Positions 46,207-55,467 of a stretch of DNA of 62,729 bases are shown here, piece after piece (the first letter of the stretch is position 1; each line of letters starts with the position of its first letter). Location: contig NZ_FMXK01000020.1 of NCBI RefSeq assembly GCF_900103635.1, positions 1 through 62,729 on the forward strand, in the 5' to 3' direction. The notes under the pieces were generated by a model, which was given only the letters and a program-made list of their open reading frames with translations, made no database searches and was not told where the DNA came from. A program made the translations under genes and the position numbers. The stretch is from Butyrivibrio sp. INlla18. Its GTDB lineage: Bacteria > Bacillota > Clostridia > Lachnospirales > Lachnospiraceae.

Positions 46207-47664
46207 TTACTGTTCGGCTATTGCCTTCTGCATTGCTGCATCTTCTTCCGCACCAATCTCTTCTGGAGTCTTTTCAAGACCAAAGAGTTCTGTCATGCAG
46301 TTCTTGTGAACTTCTGTAACAGATGCTGGAAGGTACTGGTCATACCAAAGCTGTACGTTTGATGCGCTAAAGAATACGTTTGCTACAACCTTATCGTTAG
46401 GGTCATCAACAGTATCAGCACCGTAGCCCTTGATTGAAGGGATTGCACCTACTGCAACCTGCATCTGATTATATGTATCATCGTTGTAGTACTGAGTTGC
46501 AAGAACGTAGCAAGCATCAAGCTTCTCCTGGTCGATAGAACCATCTTCCTTGAAGCAGTTGAATGAGAATCCGTTACCAATAGCTGTTCCGATCTCAACG
46601 TTCTGAGGAACACCAGCTGCCTTAGCTTCTGTATCCTCTGGGAAACGGAATACACCGATGTTCTGTGTGTACCACTCTTCATTGTCGTTCTTCATTCCTG
46701 AAGACTGCCATGAACCATGAAGCATCATTGCTGCAGAGCCATCATACATAAGTGCTCTATCCTGGTTGTCATCTGCTGTAAGAGAGTTAACACCATCTGG
46801 GAAATATCCCTTTCTTACCCAATCCTGAATCTTCTCAGCTGCATAGATGAATGCTGGGCTGTTAAAAGAGCCACCATTTTCCTGTGTATAAGCTGCATCG
46901 AATTCAGCATTTCCTGAGTGACGAGCTACAAGATACATGTAGTACATTGAACCTGTCCACTTAGAAGCATTTGCAAGTGAGAATGGAATGTAGCCTGCTG
47001 CCTTAAGCTTTTCGCAAGCTGCCTCAAGTTCGTCGATAGTTTCAGGAACTTCGATTCCCTGCTCAGCAAAGATTGTCTTGTTATAGTAGATATCACATCC
47101 AGAAAGTCCACCGAAAGGAATAGCAAGAAGCTTTCCATCATATGAAGACTGAGCTATAGCAGCATCAATAAATTCAGGGTGATCATATTTTGCATACATA
47201 TCTGTGATATCGATCGCATGACCTGACTTGTAATACTCAGCCATAGGACCGCCGCCCCAGTGCATGTACATATCAGGACACTGTCCTGAACTCATAGCAA
47301 CAACAAGCTGCTGCTTGTAGTTATCATTCTGCTGATGAACCTGAGTAACCTTGATGTTAGGATAATCAGCCATGAATCTCTGAACTGCTGCTTCCTGTGT
47401 TGATTTTCCAGGATCATCTGTAGCGATATCCCAAAGAAGAATCTCTAAAGGCTCTGTTGTAAGAGTTGGAAGATTCTTTCCATCTGTCTGCTTACCTGTT
47501 GAAGCACTAGCAGTATCTGTTGTTGTCTCTGTTGTTTCTGTCTTTGTTTCAGATGATTTGCTATCAGATGTTCCTGATGCAGGCGCTGAACTTGATCCGC
47601 AGCCAGCAAGTGTTGTTACAGCAAGTACTGACGCAAACAAAACAGCCAAAAATTTGTTTTTCAT
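46207..47664 (-). CDS. Carbohydrate ABC importer substrate-binding lipoprotein
   Basis: Extracellular family 1 sugar-binding protein, 485 residues from the ATG at 47664 (AGGAGG 7 nt upstream); the ORF is open further but without SD. Lipobox LAGC (Cys about 22) is followed by a Ser/Thr/Glu-rich tether of about 45 residues. The core has LLWDIATDDPG, FMADYPNIKVTQVHQ, GGGPMAEYYKSG and NDNEEWYTQNIGVFRFPED. Likely binds xylooligosaccharides by context. First gene of the operon; preceded by a 14-bp TTGTTTCGAAACAA palindrome. Confidence 0.92.
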   Translation of the reverse strand: MKNKFLAVLFASVLAVTTLAGCGSSSAPASGTSDSKSSETKTETTETTTDTASASTGKQTDGKNLPTLTTEPLEILLWDIATDDPGKSTQEAAVQRFMADYPNIKVTQVHQQNDNYKQQLVVAMSSGQCPDMYMHWGGGPMAEYYKSGHAIDITDMYAKYDHPEFIDAAIAQSSYDGKLLAIPFGGLSGCDIYYNKTIFAEQGIEVPETIDELEAACEKLKAAGYIPFSLANASKWTGSMYYMYLVARHSGNAEFDAAYTQENGGSFNSPAFIYAAEKIQDWVRKGYFPDGVNSLTADDNQDRALMYDGSAAMMLHGSWQSSGMKNDNEEWYTQNIGVFRFPEDTEAKAAGVPQNVEIGTAIGNGFSFNCFKEDGSIDQEKLDACYVLATQYYNDDTYNQMQVAVGAIPSIKGYGADTVDDPNDKVVANVFFSASNVQLWYDQYLPASVTEVHKNCMTELFGLEKTPEEIGAEEDAAMQKAIAEQ

Positions 47665-47715
47665 ACCGTATCCTCCTAATAAAATACCTTGTTTTTGTAC
47701 AGTCTGAGAATATCC

Positions 47716-47729
47716 TTGTTTCGAAACAA
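47716..47729. promoter_or_regulatory. TTGTTTCGAAACAA palindrome in the sugar-operon leader
   Basis: Perfect 14-bp palindrome with a central CG, 52 bp upstream of the binding-protein ATG. LacI-family regulators and CcpA favour CG-centred palindromes; the bound protein is not identified. Confidence 0.55.
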
Positions 47730-47809
47730 TTGGATCATCATTTGTTAATACAACTTTATAATGATTCATATTTTTTGGCTTGTGCAAAGTTGCTAATAAC
47801 CATACCATA

Positions 47810-47977
47810 ATTGCTATTTTGATATGCATATTATTAATGTTTTTTTTGATTTATATTGCTTTTTACATCAAAATGTCGGTTTTTATTGCTTTTATCAAGC
47901 AAGAATATGTTATAATTTACATCAATCTTCAGAATACATTTATTGCTATTAGGCAATATGTATTTTACCCATAGCAA
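47810..47977. promoter_or_regulatory. Array of ATTGCT motifs in the sugar operon / araC divergent region
   Basis: ATTGCT occurs at 47810, 47855, 47885 and 47942 on the plus strand, three of them followed by TTT or ATT, and inverted at 47972-47977. The space holds both divergent promoters; TATAAT for the plus-strand gene is at 47911-47916. Likely binding sites of the AraC regulator. Confidence 0.55.
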
Positions 47978-48028
47978 TTTTTAACCTATTTAGCATCTCT
48001 ATAATTACTTCAGGAGAATATACAGAAT

Positions 48029-49003
48029 ATGAGAAGCGACTTAGACCTTGCAGCATGCGCAAAAGAAAACATTCAGCACAAAGTTGGCACCAACCTTAGG
48101 ATGTTCATCAACAGGCTCCACACTGACTTTCCGCCCCACTGGCACAATGACGTTGAGATCATATGGCCAAAAGAGGCCCCTTACAAGGTAGTATGCTCCA
48201 ATCAGACCTATGATGTAGAGATAGATGATATACTCCTCATCTGCCCAGCGGTTCTACATGAGATCTTTTCCCCTACTCCTGGATCACGGATCTACATTCA
48301 GGCAGATTTTTCTGGCATTATTTCGTTAAAAGAAATAGACAAAGCCTTTCGACTCATGTCTCCAGCCTTACATATAAAGAAAAAGACCTGTCCTCCAGAA
48401 ATATATAGTAAGGTCTGCGATTATCTAAATAAGATCATGGAGCTTTACTTTGGCTCTGCTCCACCTATTCGATTAAGAGATGGGGAAAAAGACGATGAAA
48501 ATGTTGTTTTATTTTCTGAGCTTCCTCTATATGGTGAACTTGAGATTTATTCTATCCTTTTGGAATTTATCGCTTTCTGCTGCAAGAACATAAGCACCTT
48601 TAGAGAGTCAGATTCTGTCTCTGTTTCATCAGCTTATAAGAACACTATCTCACTTAGTAATGTGTGCTCTTATATCTCAGAACATTTTGCCGAGAATATA
48701 AGTCTTGAAAGCATCGCAACTTATGCTGGTTTTAGTAAGTATCACTTTGAAAGGATCTTCAGCGAATACGCCGGAATGACCTTCTACCAGTATCTGCAGC
48801 AGATGCGTATTAACTATGCTCAGACTCTTTTATCTAATCCTGAGCTTTCTATTACTGATATATCTTTTCAGGCAGGCTTTGCAAGTTGCACTGCATTTAC
48901 AAGAGCCTTCAAAAAAAGTACCGGGTACCCGCCCTCACAATTTAGAATGTTAAATGAGGCCAAGCACCCGCTTACTGCAAATCCTTATTTTGCTAAAACT
49001 TAA
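48029..49003 (+). CDS. AraC-family transcriptional regulator
   Basis: Sugar-responsive regulator, probably of the divergent GH120/ABC operon. N-terminal cupin with [17 protein letters not shown] and [14 protein letters not shown] (about 30-90), then a C-terminal double helix-turn-helix from about residue 210: [35 protein letters not shown] and the final [19 protein letters not shown]. 324 residues. Convergent with the macrodomain gene: the two stop codons share bases 49001-49002. Confidence 0.9.
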   Translation: MRSDLDLAACAKENIQHKVGTNLRMFINRLHTDFPPHWHNDVEIIWPKEAPYKVVCSNQTYDVEIDDILLICPAVLHEIFSPTPGSRIYIQADFSGIISLKEIDKAFRLMSPALHIKKKTCPPEIYSKVCDYLNKIMELYFGSAPPIRLRDGEKDDENVVLFSELPLYGELEIYSILLEFIAFCCKNISTFRESDSVSVSSAYKNTISLSNVCSYISEHFAENISLESIATYAGFSKYHFERIFSEYAGMTFYQYLQQMRINYAQTLLSNPELSITDISFQAGFASCTAFTRAFKKSTGYPPSQFRMLNEAKHPLTANPYFAKT

Positions 49004-49521
49004 ACTTCCATAAGCTCATGATATATCTGATGATCTTCTTTTGAAAAATGCACGAAGGTAACTTCCATATCGTAGCCTTCATTTTCTTTAAGCCACTCTT
49101 TTACCGTGGTAATAGCAATCTTAGCTGCCTCTTTCTTTGGATAGCCATAGACTCCTGTAGATATGCCTGAAAACGCTAGGCTATGAAGATTATTAGATTT
49201 AGCAACCTCTAAGCTGTTATAGTAGCAATTCCTAAGATCTTCTGGATCTGATGGTTTTCCGCTGTAGATAGGACCAACTGTATGGATCACGTGCCCAGCT
49301 GGTAGGTTATAGCCCTTTGTGATCTTGGCTTCACCTGTTCTGCAGCCATTAAGAGTTCTGCACTCAGCTAAGAGCTCTGGTCCTGCTGCCCTATGAATAG
49401 CTCCATCAACGCCACCTCCACCAAGTAGTGAACTGTTGGCTGCGTTTACGATAGCATCTACATGAAGAACAGTTATATCACCAACATAATATTTTATTCT
49501 ATCCATATTAGTTACTCGCAT
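49000..49521 (-). CDS. Macrodomain protein (ADP-ribosyl hydrolase, YmdB/MacroD-like)
   Basis: Single macro domain expected to bind ADP-ribose and remove it from proteins or from O-acetyl-ADP-ribose. Motifs: [59 protein letters not shown] and [17 protein letters not shown]. The 173-residue ORF covers the whole fold. The first ATG (49521) has AAGGAG only 1 nt away; a second ATG at 49506 ([10 protein letters not shown]) matches usual family starts but lies 16 nt from the SD, so the start is unsure. No ADP-ribosyltransferase is seen nearby. Confidence 0.9.
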   Translation of the reverse strand: MRVTNMDRIKYYVGDITVLHVDAIVNAANSSLLGGGGVDGAIHRAAGPELLAECRTLNGCRTGEAKITKGYNLPAGHVIHTVGPIYSGKPSDPEDLRNCYYNSLEVAKSNNLHSLAFSGISTGVYGYPKKEAAKIAITTVKEWLKENEGYDMEVTFVHFSKEDHQIYHELMEV

Positions 49522-49621
49522 GCTCCTTCGAAATTAGTACATTTTTCAAATCCTAATACTCATTTTCCATTAAATTAGAAATAGTTTCAAGTTTAGCACC
49601 CGCAAGTTAAGAGACTGCATT

Positions 49622-49649
49622 TTGACAAAAGTATATAAGAGTATATAAT
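49622..49649 (+). promoter_or_regulatory. Promoter of the iteron-associated AAA+ ATPase
   Basis: Consensus TTGACA (49622-49627), 16-bp spacer, consensus TATAAT (49644-49649). Iteron 1 lies in the spacer and iteron 2 overlaps the -10. Confidence 0.85.
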
Positions 49650-49725
49650 TAATTTGAAAGTATATAAGAGTATATAAAAGTATATAAGCTTTTTAAAAGT
49701 ATATAGAAGTATATAAGAGTATATA
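49631..49725 (+). repeat. Eight phased GTATATA iterons
   Basis: Starts at 49631, 49641, 49660, 49670, 49680, 49699, 49709 and 49719. Spacing is 10; 19; 10, 10; 19; 10, 10, i.e. groups of 2, 3 and 3 with one helical turn inside groups. The last unit runs directly into the GGAGG ribosome binding site of the ATPase gene. Confidence 0.95.
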
Positions 49726-49740
49726 GGAGGTGCTTGATAC

Positions 49741-50790
49741 ATGGAAAGAAACCCCTTCGTTCTTAATTTTGGCAAAGTTCCAAAACAATATATCAGTAGA
49801 GAATTTCTCATAGATGAAATAGTTCAGGATATGACCGAAGACGATTCTCAGAATAACTGCTTTATGCTAACAGGTACCAGAGGAAGTGGCAAAACCGTTA
49901 CCATGACCGCAATAGAGCAAAAAATATCTGAATCTGATGACTGGATAGTTGTCAGACTTAACGCTGAGCGCAATATGCTTGAAAGTCTTGTTGCCAAGCT
50001 CTATGACAGCAGAGAATTCATGACTAAATTCGTAGATGCAAATCTAAATCTTTCAAAATTTGGAATTGGTCTTAATATAAGTACCAAATCTCCTGTTGCT
50101 GACATAGAATCTGCTCTCGAATTGTTGATAAAAGAAATAAAGAGAAAAAAGAAAAAGCTTCTTGTATCAGTTGATGAAGTATCAGACACCGTTTACATGA
50201 GAGAATTCGTAAGTAGTTTTCAGATTCTTATAAGAGAAAATCTTCCTGTCTTTTTACTTATGGCAGGACTTTATGAAAATATCAGTGACTTAAAGGATGA
50301 AAAAAATCTTACCTTCTTGTACAGAACTCCTCAATATGAGATGGAACCATTAAATCTCACCCTTATAGCTGATAGGTATTCTACTCTGTTTGGCATTTCA
50401 AGAGAGAAGGCAATGGATATGGCCATTATCACAAAAGGTTATCCTTTTGCTTATCAGGCTCTTGGAAAATACATTTGGGATGAAAAAGATCACGAGATCA
50501 CTGATTCAGTAATGCTTAAGTTTGATGATGCATTAAGCCACTATGTATATAAAAAGATGTGGTCTGAACTATCAGAAAAAGATAAGTGGTTCATGTCTTT
50601 TATAGTAAAAAAAGAATCTATGCCTGTATCAGAACTGCTTGAAATCACAGGTCAAAAGAAAAATGAATTTTCGCAGTACCGCGAACGCTTAAGAGACAAG
50701 GGTCTTATTGATGTATCTGCCAGAGGAATTATCAAATATAAACTCCCTAGATTCGATACTTTCGTAAACAATATGCAGATGGAAATATAA
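49741..50790 (+). CDS. AAA+ ATPase with C-terminal winged helix (ORC/Cdc6-like layout)
   Basis: Role unknown. Residues 1-35 NPFVLNFGKVPKQYISREFL, P-loop TGTRGSGKTVTMTAIEQ (about 40-56), Walker B LLVSVDEVSDT (about 138), sensor-like FLLMAGLYENI, lid region to about 255, then a winged-helix-like segment at about 275-345 (MPVSELLEITGQKKNEFSQY, ERLRDKGLIDVSARGIIKYK). The layout (AAA+ then winged helix) resembles Orc1/Cdc6 and STAND-type ATPases; this type of gene is frequent in gut Firmicutes. The SD GGAGG is 10 nt before ATG 49741. The eight iterons at its promoter suggest that the protein binds them and represses itself. Confidence 0.8.
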   Translation: MERNPFVLNFGKVPKQYISREFLIDEIVQDMTEDDSQNNCFMLTGTRGSGKTVTMTAIEQKISESDDWIVVRLNAERNMLESLVAKLYDSREFMTKFVDANLNLSKFGIGLNISTKSPVADIESALELLIKEIKRKKKKLLVSVDEVSDTVYMREFVSSFQILIRENLPVFLLMAGLYENISDLKDEKNLTFLYRTPQYEMEPLNLTLIADRYSTLFGISREKAMDMAIITKGYPFAYQALGKYIWDEKDHEITDSVMLKFDDALSHYVYKKMWSELSEKDKWFMSFIVKKESMPVSELLEITGQKKNEFSQYRERLRDKGLIDVSARGIIKYKLPRFDTFVNNMQMEI

Positions 50791-50795
50791 TAGTA

Positions 50796-50827
50796 AAAAC
50801 CTCAGATGTTTTAGCATCTGAGGTTTT
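50796..50827. terminator. Bidirectional terminator between the ATPase gene and eno
   Basis: AAAACCTCAGATG / CATCTGAGGTTTT, 13-bp perfect stem with a 6-base loop, T-rich on one side and A-rich on the other. Placed between two convergent genes. Confidence 0.9.
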
Positions 50828-50836
50828 CTTATCTCA

Positions 50837-52217
<1,381 letters not shown>

Positions 52218-52237
52218 TCACATGATTTACTCAACAT

Positions 52238-52253
52238 GTTAGCTTCTGCTAAC
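52238..52253. promoter_or_regulatory. GTTAGC-N4-GCTAAC operator, site 2 (eno)
   Basis: GTTAGCTTCTGCTAAC, flanked by AACAT and ATGTT that extend the dyad. It starts 8 bp after the eno -10 box. Confidence 0.75.
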
Positions 52254-52260
52254 AATGTTT

Positions 52261-52289
52261 ATTCTATATTACTGAATTTCCAACGTCAA
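52261..52289 (-). promoter_or_regulatory. eno promoter
   Basis: TTGACG at 52289-52284, 17-bp spacer, TAGAAT at 52266-52261 on the minus strand. The -35 overlaps the stop codon of the surface-protein gene. Confidence 0.75.
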
Positions 52290-55228
52290 TGCTTCTTCAT
52301 GACTTGTTTTCTCAATAGTGTATTAGCTCCAACAAAAAAGATAACTAAGATAGCAACTGCTACTAACGTAGCTACTATTGGGAAATTCTTGGCATCATCT
52401 GCTGGTGTTACAACTGCGTCAGCAAGTGGAGTTTCTGATTCTGTGATTTCTTTATCTGAAGTTTCTACAGTTTCCTTCTTTTCAACGCTGTTATCGTTAT
52501 CTGAAGCATCATCCACTTTTTCCTCTGACTTATCAGAGGTATCGATTGCAGGCGCTTTAGCAGAAGTTGTATGAATTGTTTTATTACTTGCCATGTCATT
52601 CTTAGCAACCTGAGCTATATTTTCTCCCCTATTCTCTCCAAGAACAGAAGCCTTAGCAGTGTTTGTAGGAGTGGTCACATTATTACCTATAGTATTACTA
52701 TGACCATTATCTGAATTGCTACTATCTGAACGCTCCGTACTCTCTGAGTTGCCGCTTCCATCTGCTTTATTTGAAGTATCATTTGAAGTATCTGAAGATT
52801 TATTCTGAGAAGCATCCTTCTTTTCAGTGTTCTCAGTCTTATTCGTATTCTCTTTTACCTCAGGTGCAGAAAGCTTGCCCTCATCAAAATATGCGCTCAC
52901 AACAGGAATAGTACTCTCATCACCTGTTCCGTGCCAGTACTTATCGCTGGTCTCACCTGTCGCTTTACCACTGACCATTGTAACATCTGACCTTGTTGAA
53001 ACCAGAACATTTCCCTGAACTGTCTTATTCACAGTATCAAAGCTTGAACCACCTTCAACGTACACATTCTTAACATCCACAGAGCCATTTCCCGAAATCG
53101 CTGCGCCGCCTCCAAGAAGTGACCTGTCGCCTGTGATATTCATTCCAAAGCCGCCAACAGCAATAAGATTACCATCGCCTTGTATGAGACCGCCATTCAT
53201 AACTACTGCATCTCCGCCCTTAGCTGTAAGATGTGACTCACCACCGCCATAAACTGCAACACTTGAACCAGCTGGAATATTAAGCGTTCCATTTACCTTT
53301 AGTCCTGACTGTCCATAAGAGCCGTTAGGAGCTTCGCTTGCAAGAATGTAAACATCTCCTTTGACATTTACATTTCCATCAACTACAACGACTGGCTCCT
53401 GATTTCTTCTATTCATATCATCTCTTACCGAGTAATTAGTCTTTGAGATGATCCTTGCATTTTCGATGGTTGCGCCATCTTTTAATCTGATCTGTCCATT
53501 TACTGTTGATCCGTAGATAAAAGAGCCTTTTCCACCGTAGCCTGAATAGTCACTAGAGAAGGTTCCGCCATTTTCTACTTCAACAATTCCCTCTAAGGTG
53601 GACTGTCTGATAGTAAGCTTACCACCGCCCTGAACAATGATCTTAACGCCGCTATGAACTCTTACATTTACAAGGGTAAGGTCGCAGCCATCAGGAACTA
53701 TAAGTGTCTGCTTTGGCTCATCTCCATTAGTAAGTGAGATGATCTCTCCAACTTCTGAATATGTTCCCATTGTATGTGAACCAAACCATGCCTTTATCTC
53801 TTTTGGAACTACGACTGTGTCCTCGCCAAACTCTTCAAGATACCATGGATCCTGGTCATAGATATATTTACCATCTGCTGTCTTGGTGCAATTTTCCAAA
53901 GTAAGCTTGTCGGCAAGCTTCTCATGCTGAGAGTTTACCTTGAAATCTACAGAATTACTTGTAGCAGTTCTTCCTTCGTTATCTGTAAATACTACATATA
54001 CCTTATAGGTCCCTTCTTTTTTAGGTGTTCCCTGTAAGACCACGTCACCTGTAAAGATGTTATAGCCGGCTGTAATACCTTCACAGTCTGGCTCGATTAC
54101 TATCTTTGTTTTAGTTGGATCTTCGTTTACCTTAATAGCGCCTTCTTCTTTATTGTAGAAGCTAAGCTCATGCCAATCAGATTCGCTTACGTCCTCAGCT
54201 TTTTCTACATTCTCTACAAGTGCTGCCTGAAGCTTTACAGAGTTTGTCTGCTCTGGCATGTAAGATACTGTTGTAGCACTTGATACAGCATCAATATCCT
54301 CTTCTCCAACCATCTTGGATTCAAAGGCACCTACAAGTCTAATATAGAGTGTCTTGATAACTGGTGTCTCTTCATTACCACCTTCGCTATCTTCTTTTAC
54401 ATCAAAAGTCTCTATCTCATATGTATTTCCAAACCATCCCTGATCAGTTGTAGTCTTTTTTACGCCCAATTTGATAGTCTGATCTGCTGCTACTAGTGTT
54501 ACAACATTCTCTCCCTCTGCAAAGTCAGATGGATAGAAATAGATTCCGTTACCGCTCTTGATATATGTTCCTACATTGTTATTTCCGTAGTAACTGTAGT
54601 TAGGCTCATAGAAAATCTCTTTTTCCCCAACTGTTACCTTAAGTCCCGCCTGTACTACGCTATAGAGCTCATCTCCTGTACAGTTAAAAGAAATAACGAT
54701 TGCTCCGCCAGAAAGTGAAACATCACTAACTTTAAGCTCTGCCTTGTCTGATTCCACTGGGGTCTCAGGTTCTGTTGGCTCACTTGGATTTGTAGGTTCT
54801 GTTGGCTCTTCAGGCTGTTCTGGATCTTCCTGATCATCAGATACTACCTCTATTTCAAAAACCTCATCATCCTTGTACCATCCCCAGTAATCCTCTGCAT
54901 GCATTGTAACAGTAACTTTACCAGCCGCTACTGCTTTGATGTCTGCACTTGTGATGGAACTATAGGAATCTCCGTCATCAGTATCTGTAATCTCTACGAT
55001 ACCTTCCTGATCCATGCTCCACTCAACTGTTCTGCCATTATAGGCATAGTTACTGGAACATTTAAGTGTTACCGTATCCCCTACGCTTAGCTGAGTACTT
55101 CCTCCATTTTGAAGTTCTCCTAAGTCTGCGGCTTTAACCATTTTCCCTGGTACGATCATAGTTGCAACGACTACGACCGCACTGATCAAAGCCAGGATTT
55201 TCTTCCCCACTGTCCTTACTTTTCTCAT
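52286..55228 (-). CDS. Large membrane-anchored cell-surface protein with Ig-like, HID-like and beta-helix regions
   Basis: 980 residues. Signal peptide 1-33 (LALISAVVVVATMIVPGKMV), then an Ig-like (Big_2-type) domain at about 38-130 (LSVGDTVTLKCSS, VAAGKVTVTMHAED), a Pro/Glu/Thr spacer, and a domain at about 160-265 (VSLSGGAIVISFNC, GLKVTVGEKEIFY, FAEGENVVTLVAADQ) that resembles hemoglobin-interacting (HID/DUF1533) domains. A further Ig-like region (about 330-435) and a Gly-rich parallel beta-helix (about 500-770, GVKIIVQGGGKLTIRQSTL) follow. The C-terminus has a Ser/Asn/Thr-rich stalk and one helix (FPIVATLVAVAILVIFFVGA) with a short basic tail; no LPxTG. An iron/heme role is only inferred from the HID-like region and operator site 3. 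Confidence 0.75.
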   Translation of the reverse strand: MRKVRTVGKKILALISAVVVVATMIVPGKMVKAADLGELQNGGSTQLSVGDTVTLKCSSNYAYNGRTVEWSMDQEGIVEITDTDDGDSYSSITSADIKAVAAGKVTVTMHAEDYWGWYKDDEVFEIEVVSDDQEDPEQPEEPTEPTNPSEPTEPETPVESDKAELKVSDVSLSGGAIVISFNCTGDELYSVVQAGLKVTVGEKEIFYEPNYSYYGNNNVGTYIKSGNGIYFYPSDFAEGENVVTLVAADQTIKLGVKKTTTDQGWFGNTYEIETFDVKEDSEGGNEETPVIKTLYIRLVGAFESKMVGEEDIDAVSSATTVSYMPEQTNSVKLQAALVENVEKAEDVSESDWHELSFYNKEEGAIKVNEDPTKTKIVIEPDCEGITAGYNIFTGDVVLQGTPKKEGTYKVYVVFTDNEGRTATSNSVDFKVNSQHEKLADKLTLENCTKTADGKYIYDQDPWYLEEFGEDTVVVPKEIKAWFGSHTMGTYSEVGEIISLTNGDEPKQTLIVPDGCDLTLVNVRVHSGVKIIVQGGGKLTIRQSTLEGIVEVENGGTFSSDYSGYGGKGSFIYGSTVNGQIRLKDGATIENARIISKTNYSVRDDMNRRNQEPVVVVDGNVNVKGDVYILASEAPNGSYGQSGLKVNGTLNIPAGSSVAVYGGGESHLTAKGGDAVVMNGGLIQGDGNLIAVGGFGMNITGDRSLLGGGAAISGNGSVDVKNVYVEGGSSFDTVNKTVQGNVLVSTRSDVTMVSGKATGETSDKYWHGTGDESTIPVVSAYFDEGKLSAPEVKENTNKTENTEKKDASQNKSSDTSNDTSNKADGSGNSESTERSDSSNSDNGHSNTIGNNVTTPTNTAKASVLGENRGENIAQVAKNDMASNKTIHTTSAKAPAIDTSDKSEEKVDDASDNDNSVEKKETVETSDKEITESETPLADAVVTPADDAKNFPIVATLVAVAILVIFFVGANTLLRKQVMKKH

Positions 55229-55280
55229 AGCATTCCCCTTTAATGTTTATTACTACTGCCTAAATGACCGATAGTCAGCA

Positions 55281-55309
55281 GTCCTAGTTAGTATATGCTA
55301 ACATGTCAA
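55281..55309 (-). promoter_or_regulatory. Promoter of the surface-protein gene
   Basis: Consensus TTGACA at 55309-55304, 17-bp spacer, TAGGAC at 55286-55281 on the minus strand, about 52 bp before the ATG at 55228. The -10 is weak. Confidence 0.6.
55287..55302. promoter_or_regulatory. GTTAGC-N4-GCTAAC operator, site 3 (surface protein)
   Basis: GTTAGTATATGCTAAC (one mismatch in a half-site) fills the 17-bp spacer of the surface-protein promoter almost exactly. Confidence 0.75.
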
Positions 55310-55343
55310 CGCAGACAACATGGGCTATTGATAACTTTTATCA

Positions 55344-55462
55344 AAAATGAGCCCTAGGGACGGAGGTTAGAGCTCATTTTTCGGGAAAGCCCTGGTGTTC
55401 GACATCTGATAAAACCCATTGTCCCGAAAAATGAGCTCCAACCTCCGTCCCTAGGGCTCACT
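55344..55462. repeat. GGGACGG REP-like element 3, inverted pair
   Basis: Left unit at about 55344-55386, right unit at about 55422-55462, inverted with few mismatches; each has ATGAGCCCTAGGGACGGAG and a GAGCTCATTTTTCGGGA extension. The element ends 6 bp before the stop codon of the FtsX-type permease gene. Confidence 0.88.
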
Positions 55463-55467
55463 TTCCG

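Noticed and set aside
49631..49725. CRISPR-like array
   Set aside because: Units are only 7 bp with 3- or 12-base gaps and no unique spacers; no cas gene is near. It fits operator iterons.
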